A stretch of 64,000 nucleotides of DNA, taken from contig JAYKYS010000004.1 in assembly GCA_036924285.1 (NCBI GenBank), positions 30,040,001-30,104,000 of the forward strand. Direction: 5' to 3'. A model generated the notes under the pieces. That model saw only the letters and a program-made list of their open reading frames with translations, had not been told where the DNA came from and made no database searches. The DNA is from Asterella californica. Taxonomy: Eukaryota > Streptophyta > Marchantiopsida > Marchantiales > Aytoniaceae. Shown here piece by piece: positions 1 through 10,954 of the stretch. A program made the position numbers and the translations under genes. The first letter of the stretch is position 1; every line of letters starts with the position of its first letter.

Positions 1-195
1 TTTTCCCTTTTGGTCTTTTCTCTGATCGATCACAGTCAGGAGGTCTGTCCTCCCCAAGAAAGACTCTCGCCACGACATCGTCCTCTCTTCAAATTTGACC
101 TTTAACTCTATAGAACGTTTGTCCACACCCACTGTGACATCAAGATTTTGGGGAAGGTTCCTAAACCTCACTATCCACTCTTTCTGACCCTCCAT
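1..195 (-). pseudogene. Retroelement-like ORF fragment, cut by the left edge
   Basis: A minus-strand frame opens with ATG at 195-193 and stays open to the window edge, giving 65 codons. It contains the stretch WIVRFRNLPQNLDV followed by a basic, Glu-rich segment. A second minus-strand frame (478 to 161) overlaps it and looks like the same reading after a frameshift. The pattern resembles an RNA-binding or gag-like segment of a plant retroelement, but no diagnostic motif such as a zinc knuckle is inside the window. The family is therefore not assigned. Confidence 0.3.
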
Positions 196-478
196 GATCT
201 CGGCTTAAATTTGACCCCATGCAGATTTTGATCGATTGAACTACCAATTGAACTTTTGACAATGATATCTTGAGCTCTATAGCACCAAAATGAGTGATCT
301 TTGGATCAATGGATAGATCAGGAGCTCCTCTAGTCTGTCGTGAAGTTTCAAAGATGTCCCAAAAATACAAAGAAAGTGACAATGATTGTAAACTTGGCCA
401 AAAAGTGAATCGTTTACACCTTCGAACCTTTAGTCTCTCCTCCTTTTTAGTTGCAAAACGATAAGAGCTATCACTCAA

Positions 479-1763
479 AGAACCTAATAAGAGTGATCTG
501 ATCCTCTACCCTCATCAACATATAGGATTATATGAAACACTCTACTCTCAGATTTAAACTCTAACACTCGACACATTCTCTTTAGCTGATTCTAACATCC
601 TATGTGTATAAAATATACAAGATGACATCAAATGCATCGTAGATGACAACATGATACACGAATGACTCCAAGGTCGCTAGCATGGCAGTAGCTCTAGCCT
701 CTCCAAGAATTCTCTCGATATGCTCTCTCATAACGTCCTTCTGTCTGATGTAAAACTGCACGCGAAACATATCTCTCAAGCCTCCTAGTTAGGTCCTGGC
801 AACGAAACCAAAAATGTGATCCTGAAGCTTGCTATCGGTCCTGTCTCTCACCCAGGATAAATCTCTGATGGTCTTTGATGAAGCGCATCGTAGAACCAGG
901 AGGCCTCACTAAATCCAACTCTCAACATACTCATCTCACTTCCTCACTCGGAACCAGAACTCTCATGGAGACTAGAGATGAGAAAAACACACCCTTTATA
1001 GATATGACCCAACGGCTTTCAAATACAATGAAAAGGGAGCATGAGGGATCACTCCACAACCCCTCTATTTATACTACTCTAAATTTACCACGATAACTAC
1101 TTGTAAATCTGAATTGTCGCAGTTTACCAAGACCAAGTCAAAAGTAAAAGTCCTAAGTCAAGGATAGATGTCTCTACTTTTGACTCTATTCTAATAATTT
1201 GATTCCTTCTAGAAGTAGAAAGAAATCTTTGAAAAAGAATCTCGTATTACTCCTTATAAGACAAAGTACTAACATATAATTGAGCCAAAAAGGTCAACAA
1301 CCATCTTGATTGTTTGACCTTAAGCCTCTACAACCAATAAAATTAAGTCACGCATAAGACACGAGTGTATTATTCACCTCCTTGTCATTTTATGCATAAC
1401 CAAACAAAAATAGTTGTTTTCATATTAGAATATTCTAATATTCTATCCTCAAATACCACCAACTCTAACTGTGGCTATTCCTAGTTATTTGTCACTAACT
1501 TAGAGTGTTAGGACTAGCCTTGGGACTTATATAGAAGACTTCTCACACATAGTTATAACTTATCGTATATTTACTACTATGCAACTCCTAGGTGTTACAG
1601 CTCTAGCTTAGCTCTTGCCCAGCTTGGCAAGCTCGGGTGTAGCTTCTTATGAAATTATCACTATAGTATTTTTTGAGGACCCGTTCATCGTATGAGACGT
1701 CTTGTAGCACGATATTCACCCACTCCAAATCTACACATCCTCCGATATGTGTTAACTCTTCCA
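479..1763. other. Spacer without a recognisable gene
   Basis: Only short, compositionally odd frames are present. The stretch lies downstream of the reverse transcriptase remnant in that element's orientation, so it may contain decayed RNase H/integrase or LTR sequence. I could not read such domains or see a paired LTR. Confidence 0.5.
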
Positions 1764-2310
1764 CTAGTCCTCAAAACTCTTCTTCATCTTCTCAAGATCT
1801 ACCGCAATCTCATTATTGGAAATGACGTGTCTCAATAGTATACCTGCTTCGCAACCAAATATGCACTTTTTTGAATTTAGAGAAGCGTTGGCTTGCTCCA
1901 AGCGCTGCAAAACTTTGATCTTATGATCAAAGTGGTCTTCCTTTCTTCCGTATGCAGAAATTGTCAATAAAATGAGGAACAAGATGAATGGTTCAAACAC
2001 CTTGTTCATGAACCTTTGAAATTAGATCGAAACATTACACAATCCAAATGACATCATCCGAAATGTTCTCCAAAGAATAATGAATGTAGTCAACTGTTGA
2101 TACTCTTGTGGTATCTTGATATGGTTATACCCATTATAACCATCAGCAAAGTTGTATCATTCACGACCAGTCATTTCTTCCACAATGTCATCAATAAATG
2201 ACAGAGGATAATAATCTTTCTTGATAACTACATTCAACTTTTAGTCTATGCACACTCACAATACCATTCTTCTTCTTGACAATCACAATGGATGAAATTC
2301 TGAGTTCTCC
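1764..2310 (-). pseudogene. Ty3/gypsy reverse transcriptase remnant
   Basis: Minus-strand reading from about 2310 gives IVIVKKKNG, then KKDYYPLSFIDDIVEEM, then YNFADGYNGYNHIKIPQEYQ, then MSFGLCNVSI and FMNKVFEPF. These are successive conserved blocks of the Ty3/gypsy reverse transcriptase. The frame continues to 1764 through the C-terminal HVIS..I..D..K block. Stops interrupt it, including TGA at 2159-2157 where the family has tryptophan before YNF. The catalytic DD box expected just after FEPF has decayed to LILLTISAYG, so the polymerase site is gone. Confidence 0.8.
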
Positions 2311-2938
2311 ACCTCATAGATGAAACTTGTCTCATTCAACTTGTCTATCTCCTACTTGATCATCATTGTCGTTAAGGATTGGCCCTTCTTTGCTTTTGTC
2401 GAACCAATCTAACGATCTCCTCCAATTCGATTCAAGGAGTCTCTAGAGTCACCTCCAAAATCCTTGTAACTGAAAGTAGCACATGGATATATTTTCGATA
2501 TATATCTAGGAATCTTTGCTCATCTTGAGTGACATTTATATCAAATTTCAAGATAGAGAGTATTCTCACAATCTCTGTCTCACTCAACTCTGCTTTGTCA
2601 AGATCTTTCTTCATTGTTGATCGAAGCACAAGTCAATAGCATTAAGTTGATATTATGATTCATCTTGAATATCGAATCTTTCATCATCAAATGAGGATTT
2701 TTTATCATAAGAATCTTCCGTATCTATCTCTAAGACATTTTGACCGTCCTCCGTATCAAATTTCCAGTAGTCACTAATGGATCTATCGGAGTTAGAAGTC
2801 ACAACTCCAACACTCGAGAGAAGTACTATCACTCTGTGATCTCTAAGCCTAATCTGTAAATATCCCTTGTGTCACCTATCTATGGTGTGCACAACTCTCA
2901 ACCAAGGTCTACATAGGAGCAAATCATAACTAGAGTCC

Positions 2939-3438
2939 TTAAACACTGAAGGACATCATTGTTTGAACTGACATCATTGTTTGAACTCCCATCACAGACA
3001 CAACCACATTCTCTAACACACCAAGAGATCTTACTCGTTGCTTGTTAACCATCTTCACAACAATGCTAGTAGGGCGAGTTGGTTCCATCCTCAAATTCTT
3101 CACCAACCTCTCCAATATGTCATTTACAACCGATCCTCTATCCATCATACGTTAAAGACGTAATGATCATCCAATCGGACTTCAATATTTGAAGTCCTAG
3201 TGCGTATCTCTGAAACATGCACGTCCACCACACCAACTCCTACAGACTTTGATGTCTTGCTATTGGGTTTCTTCTTCTTACTTTTCTTAAAACTTAGTAA
3301 TTCTCTGAATTCTCTTCGTAAACTAGGATTGAGTGCAATCAATTGCACAACCGTGATGTTGACTTTCTGAGCACTCTCATCTTCAACCACATCATATCTC
3401 GCTTGACAAGATGAAATAGTGAAATCTGCCATCCTCAA
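2939..3438 (-). pseudogene. Retroviral-type aspartic protease remnant
   Basis: The minus frame from 3438 gives a basic linker and then VRLDDHYVFNV. A one-base frameshift near 3146 leads into MMDRGSVVNDILERLVKNL and VKMVNKQRVRSLGVLENVVV. This matches the plant Ty3/gypsy protease layout, in which an active-site D-[GS]-G-S motif is followed by a helix and then a QRVRPLGVLENV-type strand. Here the active-site motif reads D-R-G-S, one base change from D-G-G-S. The frameshift and the altered active site both indicate loss of function. Confidence 0.7.
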
Positions 3439-3921
3439 CTTATTTCTTGCCTCCCTTGGTGTACTCGAAACATTACTCGAGCGAGTACTTCTACTTGGTG
3501 ACTACTCCATGAAAATTGATTCATCATAAAATTGAGTTCTTTTTTCTTTTTCTGAGCTAAAAGCTCCACTGGTGCATGAGAAGAGTTCGAACTCTGTCCT
3601 TTCTCATAGATGAGATCTCGCACTACATCGAGTAGCTACTCCCTTGTCTCGTACTTATGATGGATTTCCTCGATCAACATTCATTCTGACAGTTTTAATA
3701 CACTTTGCTCCGTTTTTAAGACAATTTTGTTAGAAATGAGAACCTCCACAAGTCCAGCATGTGATTCCTCCAAAGTTACCTTGGTTGCCTTTTTAGTTAT
3801 CTTGATTTCCGGTTAGGATTGTTGTCGTAATCTCTTTGATCTCTTCTTCCACAGTTGTTCATCCATTCTCGTAATTGCATCACGTTTATCTTGAGATCAG
3901 CAAGAGTATCGATGATGCTCT

Positions 3922-4521
3922 TCAACTCGGCATGAAAATACGAGGTGGCAGTAGACATCGCACAAACGGTCTTGACATCACTATTGGAGTAGGAGCTGAC
4001 GTTGAAGCGATCATCAGTTGTGATGATGCAGATGCTATCGTTGTGGTTACACAAAAAGTCAAGGTCGACACCAGAACGGCATGATGAGATTGGATGAGAT
4101 CCTCTTCATCTAAACTCTCCTTCATATTTGTCGTAATCTTGATGACCTCCGTTTTGATTGTTGGCTTCTCGTACCTCACTTGGGTTCTAATTGAAAGCCT
4201 TAATCCTCTCACCAAGTTTTTGATCAGCATTGCTCCAGTCCCCATCATCGTTAGCTCCATGTTGTCTCTACTCTTCCGTAGGACAGTCTTAAACCTTTGC
4301 TCCAACTTATCCATCTTTTCGACATACTACCAAACTTTCTTGTCGTCCCGTTGTTTCAAATGAGTGAGCTCTACCATGAGCTTCTCATAATTCTTTTCTG
4401 AAAAGAACTCTTTGATGACTGCATTACTCAACGCTTTCGATGTGTCCGTAATTGTCCAATGTGTTTCGCTATTCAGTCTATCTTCATACCACATAACAAC
4501 AAAATCAATTCCAATACACAA
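3922..4521 (-). pseudogene. Gag remnant of the Ty3/gypsy element
   Basis: Reading from 4521 downward the frame gives WYEDRLNSETHW, then FSEKNYEKLMVELTHLKQ, then KMDKLEQRFKTVL. This is the usual layout of a Ty3/gypsy capsid region: a tryptophan-tyrosine segment, a conserved F..EKNYE.L...L..LKQ block and a following helix. One in-frame TAG at 4329-4327 interrupts an otherwise continuous frame, so the two visible open frames are halves of one gag. The downstream zinc knuckle expected near 3.8 kb could not be read. Gag normally forms the particle that packages element RNA; this copy cannot make a full protein. Confidence 0.7.
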
Positions 4522-4663
4522 CTAAAACGAAATAAGTGGTTATTAAAGACAAGTCATGACACCTATAGTCTGCTTTGTGCTCAAACCCAAACCAGATCGG
4601 GAACGAAGTATAAGGCAGCGAGAGGAAGATGTCGAGCCACTGGACTGACTGCTGTCGGGGAGG

Positions 4664-5110
4664 ATGAATAACGAAGACTCGACAAGCCAGTGGCAGGCGG
4701 AAACGGATGCAGTCAAAGGTTTCACGAAGGATCCAGCGGAGAAAGAAAATCTTCGAGACCTCCCATCTTGGAGGATGAGAGTCGTAGCCCGAAGTGTGTT
4801 GAGCTCAGAATCCAGATTTATCATCTGGGTCAACCGCAAGTTGAGGAGACCAACACCTGAAGAGATGGTGTACCATAAGACCCGGTCACTACGTATGGCA
4901 AAACTTGCTACTGGTCAGGCATACCTGGGTCCGGAATTCTCGCTCTGTATGAAAGAGCCTTCCCTCGCGCGAAAGTCCCTGACGACGAAGATCCGGAACT
5001 GGTGCTGAGAAAGATTTTGCACACCGAAGCTTGTTCTATGAGGCCGAATGGTCTCCTCTGGTGTCTCGTGTGGAGCAGTTACCAGGGTAGAACGATATCG
5101 ATGTTGCAAG
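4664..5110 (+). pseudogene. Coding-like fragment, unrecognised
   Basis: An ATG frame at 4664-5008 encodes 114 residues with a normal-looking protein composition (for example LRDLPSWRMRVVARSVL and PTPEEMVYHKTRSLRM). Near 4890 a second plus-strand frame takes over as better coding sequence, giving GILALYERAFPRAKVPDDED and PELVLRKILH, and runs to a TGA near 5110. Either a frameshift or an unseen short intron joins them. I do not recognise the family. It may be a gene relic or an exon of a gene I could not assemble. Confidence 0.3.
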
Positions 5111-5380
5111 AGCAAGGGGAGAGATGAGGAGACCGCGCTCTCCCGTTGTTGCGGATGACGAAGACACGTATAGGTCACTCCGACAGAGATGTGCGTAAGC
5201 GCACCATGATCAGCAGTTGATCAGATTGAAATTCATTTTGAACAGTGGTCTGAAATCTACACGTTGATTGCTGCTGTTCTTTCTTGTGATCCGAGTCAAT
5301 ACATGTAAGATTAAGCTACCAGGTGTAGAGTTGGAAAGTAGGTAGTTTGGGGTGACATAGGTCACATTAATCGATGTGCC

Positions 5381-7957
5381 CAGGTGATTCAGCTGTAGAA
5401 TCTCACCGTTTGTTAATATTGTGACAATTTCATCTCGTGTAAAGCACCCAAATTGCTCAGACAGTTCCTGCATTTCTGGCTGTTGTCCCAGGTTCTGCAT
5501 CGTTGCAGACAGATACGGTGGTCATTTCGATCGGATAAATCCCGACTTCAGAGCACAGGGGAGCCGTTTGTTCGGATAAATCTCGAGGAAGCCGTTTGTT
5601 GCAAAACAATGAATGGTCTTACCCAGTTTCACTTACAAAACCGCTTGTCTGATTCTGAGCTGATGAGCTCTCGAAGCTTTTCATTTCGGTTTGTCTCCTC
5701 GGATACGCTCTGCCTAGCCGTAAAGACCTTCCAATAGGCTGATGCCAGGTTTCTATATATCACAATCGACAATGGTGGGCCTGGCTGGTGGATTAAACTT
5801 TTGTTGTAGAGGACAGACTACGAGAGGACAATTGTTGCTTTGAAGGATAATGGATGACTCTCACCCAGTGCACCTGTAAGACTCTAGTTGTCAGGAACTC
5901 ACTCGAATTTACATTCTAGTGTCGAAGCGTGACTCCTTGTCCGGGTTGGAGCGGTCTTGTTAAAGATCTTCGCGAATAAGGTAATTTCGTGCTTCAGACT
6001 AGTACAAGAATGTAACTCATTTATTTTCAACTTGTCGAAACGCTAACTTGAAAAATTGCATTATGCTGGTTCAGAAGCTTTTGCCTTAGCATATATGTCA
6101 CATTGTTGTTACGTTTCCTTTAAAGCGAAACTCTGTTAGGGAGGATTGTTTATGCTGTCTAAGTTTCCCTTGTGAAATTTGGTTTGGACATACCCATATG
6201 TTGGAGACCCAAGTTCCAACAATGGTTTTTGGATGTGTTGCTGCAGTGATCGGTCGAAGAGGTGCAGTTCCGTTTTCTCGGCAGTACATTTCGTTCTTGA
6301 AGCATTGGAACACGATGGGACGCTTGCAAAGACAGGAAGGTGGGGTCGTAGATGATATGTCTGCACATGTACAGGACTGTAGAGTGTGAATATTTCAGTC
6401 TTCAAATGGCTCCACAGTTCCTTCATGAATGAACGGCTGCCGCTATCTGGTTTCTGCCACGCATTTGGCGGCTACTAGTAAAATGTGATCTCCCTTCTTC
6501 CTTTTTAAGAACTCCAGTGCTTTACCTCAGAAAATTATCACGGTTTATCTACTCAAAGCGCAGCCGAAGCAAATGCAGAACCTCACAGTAACATTGCATG
6601 CGCAACGACTTGTTTTCTCCATTACCAAGTTCTTAGAAAGCCTCAAAAGTCCCTCGCCATCCCACAAGCCTTCGGTCAGTTGGGAGGAAGGTAAGGTGCT
6701 CATGATTTTTGGAGTTCTACGTTGCAGATAACTTGATACGTTGCAGTCAAGACAAAGTTGAGTACCACCGCATCATCATGTGCTTTATAGAACTGGCGGA
6801 AATTCTGAGTGAGAGAGGTGGGTTGAGATGGACAAGTCGTGATCAACTTCTCTTGTAACAGCTCCCATAGTACTCAATCCTCAAAGCAAGTGGTGGGGAA
6901 CTGGAAATGCCCTCTGGTACGATATTCCCTTGAAGCAAGAAAACAAACGATGTTTTCTTACCAGTCGATAGAGCGATGTATATGTCGCTTCGCTGTTAGA
7001 TCCGCGATGATTTTGAGAGCACACTGTCAAGTCTCACATCTCCGGTCTTCTTATCGGAAACCTGATATCTACCTTGAGTCACTTGCTTCGTTTGTAGCTC
7101 GGCTTTTGTGACCTTACCTATTTTCGCATTAGTTGGACCCGTGCTGGTACCAGGTCATATGCATCGTTCTGCGCAACTCTAAGGGCATGATTAGGGCTAT
7201 GAAAACCCGAGCTGCGTACTGCAACCACCCTAGCCTTGAAATCAGTTGTTCTTATGATTTGCAACATGTGCCCCTTGCCAAATCCGACCGAGCATCATCC
7301 GCAAGCTTCACACAACCGATTCGTCAGCAGCTCACAGCCCTCTCCTTCGTTAGCAGCTCACAGCTTTCTCTCTCCCTCTAGTCCAAGGCGAAATCATCCT
7401 CAGCGATGTGCGTGCGCGTTTCACTTGCTACAGAAGGTGTCTGGTGCGAAATCTCTAGTAAGGACCCGCGCGCCAGACGCACTTTTGGAGAAACGCCAAC
7501 CTATTCACATGGATCAAAAGCAAAATCAAGGAAAAACGCCAAACGTGTAAGGGAAACGCAAACGCACAAGTGTGCCAGCTTAAGATATCTTCACTATGGT
7601 TTGAATATCATGCAGGAATCTTTTGGTGGATAAGGATAGAAAAACGGAAATCTATTTATTTATTGTCGACTAGAAGAACATTGCGACTCGTGAGGCAACT
7701 GAACCACGATGAAGATTTCACCGTCTGTGAAACGACATGCGATTTGTCTTTCCTGGTTATCCTGTCAATTTGACCATTTGACTTACACTTCCATTGTTGA
7801 TGATAAATGAAGTGTTCGTTGTCAAGTGTGACGTGTACCGTGTGAAACATGAGCTTAGAGACTATATGTTTTTGGGAGCTCGGATTCTGTTGAAGGTCAG
7901 GGTGAGTTTTAGATCCCGGATGACTGTTACTTGAATCATCCTGGATGCCGGATAAAA
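5381..7957. other. Intergenic region with isolated exon-like pieces
   Basis: Three pieces look coding but could not be linked. On the minus strand from 5500, MQNLGQQPEMQELSEQFGCF and TRDEIVTILTN end at a possible GTGAGA donor. On the plus strand, a frame near 6540-6693 ends at a GTAAGG donor. After an AG near 6746 follows QDKVEYHRIIMCFIELAEIL, ending near 6825. They may be exons of an unrecognised gene or a relic. The rest of the stretch shows nothing I can support. Confidence 0.25.
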
Positions 7958-7977
7958 GACGTCACGTATTTAATATG
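7958..7977 (+). promoter_or_regulatory. Candidate GST promoter: ACGT/TGACG element plus TATA-like box
   Basis: GACGTCACGT at 7958-7967 contains TGACG on the minus strand, the core bound by plant TGA-type bZIP factors. It is followed directly by the AT-rich TATTTAATATG, about 175 bp upstream of the GST start codon. TGACG (as-1-like) elements are known in plant GST promoters. The assignment rests on motif and position only; no transcription start is visible. Confidence 0.35.
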
Positions 7978-8148
7978 CCATGTCATCTGGGAGCTCTGGT
8001 TCTCGACAAGCGATCGCTAATGAGAGCCTGGAAAACAGAGAAAGCTTTGAGGACCGCGGGGTTGTGAACAAACGACGATAGATAGAGACGAGCGAGCGAG
8101 CAAGGCTTGTTTCCATTCCGCTCGGGATTTTTGCGGCAAGAAACAATA

Positions 8149-10954
8149 ATGACGTTGCGGCTGTATGGCGACCTGGCGTCTCAGCCCACGAGAGCTGTTG
8201 CCCTCTTTTGCTCGTAAGTTTCTCTGCGAATTCTGCGTTGAAAATGTTATGTTGTACAGTCCCGCAGTTCTAGAGGCTCTTTCCGGTGGAGATCTTGTCG
8301 CGAGGTCGGTAATGAGGATTACGAAGGATTTGCTTGGTATGCAGGGGTGAAATGAAGGAGCTTACTAACTTCTTCCGATTTCTTTTATGCGCAATTGACC
8401 CCCTTTTCTTTTTGGCATCGCTACTTCTGCACGAAAGCTGTTGAAACTGAATTAGCCCTCGAATTACAGTGTTGGATGTTGTACTGATTACTGGGGATGA
8501 GCTTCCGTGTACTTGAACCTACTGGGAGGCATTGTCGGGTGTAGTTGATCCTCTGTGTGAAGTAGTTGTCGGGCAGAGATTACAGCTATAGATTCTCCTC
8601 TTTCGCAAACTGGACTTCCGTTCAGTTTGCCGTTCCCGGAAGAAAGTGGAATCTTCATGGTCCAGTGTCTCACACCTTGTAATCAAACTGTCTGCTTGAG
8701 CCAGGGCCAACAAGATCGAGTATCAGTTGCAGTTTGTGGATATATCCAAAGAAGAGCACAAGCGTCCTGAGTTTCTGGGTAAGTTTCTTGATTACCCTTT
8801 GTCGATGCTTTTAGCTGCAGACTGAGTTCTGGTATGGAGACGATATGTACCACCTTTGTTGCAAATTTCTACTTGAACATTTCACTTGCGGACTTGCACT
8901 ACAATCTTCACGGAATGGGACTTTCTCGAAGCTTTTCTATCTATAAGAAATCCATTTCTGATTGCTATCAGTTTAGTTCTCTTCGCATACTTTGGCTCCA
9001 CTCGACCGCCTTCCCTAAAGTTATGTTAAAGTCCAAATGGGTGTTGAGTCATAAGCAATGTTCCTCGTGTTTTCTGGAAATCAGACTGATAGTACAGATG
9101 TTAGAAGTTTAGGTGCCGTTATTTCTCTGACGAAGAGCTCATATTTGTGTTGAGCTAAAACTTCTGAAGCAATGTTGGGACTGTCCGACACTGTTGTACC
9201 GCTGAGGAAGTGCTTCTAAGACTTCAATTTACTGGTGTCCATGTGCAGCCATCAACCCTAGAGGACAGGTGCCTGTGATTATTGATGATGGTTTCATTCT
9301 TGCTGAGAGGTACAAGTCATAAGATACGCTAGTTTATTAGTTTATCTTACAAGACATGTCACTTTCCAGGATGAGAGGTGAGAGGTAATACTTTGCAATT
9401 TAGGCTGTTTAGTGTTGTTCCCTCATCGTCCCGTGTCTGTGTTTCCTGGATGGTGAGACATTTGTTGGACGACATCCTTTCAAGGTTAAGAGTTCTCATA
9501 CACAGGTAGCTGAAACTTGTTCTTCCAAATTTCTGCAGCGCCACAATATTGAGATACCTAGCTGTGACACGGTCGGTTCCGGACCATTGGTGAGTGACCT
9601 CAAAGTTGCCATATTGGAATCAATTGTTGCTGTATGTGCGCAGACGGAACACCCAGATTTCTCGGGCCAACTGTGCCTTAGACCGAACAACTGCACCTTA
9701 CTTTTGGTGCTTGTATATTAGGAGACAAAGCGTTGATCCTGTGGACTTGGATTACATCATACTTGCAAACAGGACCAGTTTTAGCTCAGGCGATAACCAA
9801 GATGCGATAACCAAGATTTTTTGTGCAGCTATTAACCTATGTCTCAGTCTTAGGAAGAGATTCCACGAGGATGAGTTACTCATGCAAAGAGACTCTGTAC
9901 ATAGAATGTGATTTAGCCTAGGTCTTAGAAATTTTTCGGATGTTCTTAGATTGCGAGTGTCTTGTATGGTTCAGGTACCCGGCAGATGCGAAGAGAAGAG
10001 CACGGGTTGATGCGTTGTTGGATTGGTATCATACAAATCTCCGTTACACCGCTAGTAAGACACTTATAAAACTAAGGTTGAGTCCTTTTGCAGGCAACGA
10101 GTATGACAGACACACAGCTCAGTGCATTATGCAGTCTGGACTGTCGACGCAAGTTCCTCGTGTCATTGTAAGGGCTTCTTGGGGAAGTAGGGAGTAATGA
10201 GCTTCTAGGAGCTACAGAGCGCCGTTGTTGAAGCATGTGCAGTGAAAGCAAAACATAGCTAATCTCCGTAATTGTTGTGGTGTCTGAACATTCCCTCGTA
10301 TTGTCCGTTAACCATTAATTGAATGTGAGAATGATATCTCAACGTTTGGCTGGATTACAGGATACGTTTTCACGAAAGAGCTACAGGAAGCTGTGTTCAA
10401 GCTCCCTCCAGCAAGCAAAGACGAAGTCAGACTATATGAGCGGAACGTGCGAAGTTCTGTGAGTACCTTGGAAGGAGTATATCTGAATGAAGAAGGTCCC
10501 TTTCTGCTCGGTGCATCTCGGCCTTCCATAGCTGATCTCCTTCTTGCCTGTGAGGTCACGCAAACTAAGGTGAGCAAAAGTTGAAGCGGCATAGCTTGCC
10601 CTCTCTTAAGGTATGTTTTAGTTTGCTGTTTGCTGTCCACCGGTCGCCATCTGCCTTCAGTCATCCATCTCAGTCTGTTTTGCCACAGTATGGCATTGGT
10701 TTCGAGGTTTTCTAACAATGATACTGAATCGCCTAGTCACTATTCTGTTCTGAAATACTCGTTACGTACAATTTCAGATCCTCAGTAGTCGAGATTATGA
10801 AGCATTATTGGGGCCAAGGCCTAAAATCAGGAAGTGGCTCCAAGCGCTGGAGAACAGTTTAGCACCGCACTTTACTGCAGTGCACTCGAGACTGTATGCA
10901 ACGGCATCTGTTTTGGAGAAGGGCAGAAATGATCGACTGAAAGCTGCGCTCTAG
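8149..10954 (+). CDS. GSTT: Glutathione S-transferase, theta class (7 exons)
   Basis: Exons: 8149-8213, 8705-8778, 9249-9309, 9539-9589, 9975-10054, 10361-10569, 10778-10954. All introns are GT-AG, the phases agree, and the product is 238 aa, the usual theta length. The N-terminal thioredoxin-like domain starts MTLRLYGDLASQPTRAV, with the theta catalytic serine at Ser11. It has the cis-proline loop GQVPVI (Pro55) and the glutathione gamma-glutamyl site E66-S67. The helical domain has DHWYPADAKRRARVDALLDW and the GASRPSIADLLLA N-capping box, and ends at TAG 10952-10954. Theta GSTs conjugate glutathione to electrophiles and reduce organic hydroperoxides, in the cytosol, nucleus or peroxisome. 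The C-terminus (LKAAL) is not a clear peroxisomal signal. An open frame at 10094-10167 was left out because it breaks phase and family alignment. The start is the first ATG giving the family N-terminus. Confidence 0.93.

Larger units (their letters stand above)
1764..4521 (-). mobile_element. Degenerate Ty3/gypsy LTR retrotransposon
   Basis: Gag, aspartic protease and reverse transcriptase follow one another in the correct order on the minus strand, from about 4521 down to 1764. Every domain is broken by stops or frameshifts, so the element is dead. The gag-PR-RT order and the RT sequence with its FMNKVFEPF stretch are typical of plant Ty3/gypsy elements. No RNase H or integrase was recognised beyond 1764 and no LTR pair was seen, so the true ends are unknown. 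The component pieces are listed separately. Confidence 0.8.

Noticed and set aside
5657..5675. CTGATGA followed by CGAAG, resembling a hammerhead ribozyme core
   Set aside because: Stem II and the GAAA core are not formed and no flanking stem I/III was found.
10094..10167. Possible extra exon in the GST gene
   Set aside because: It has AG and GT at its edges, but including it breaks the reading phase into the next exon and adds residues without a counterpart in theta GSTs. Skipping it gives perfect phase.
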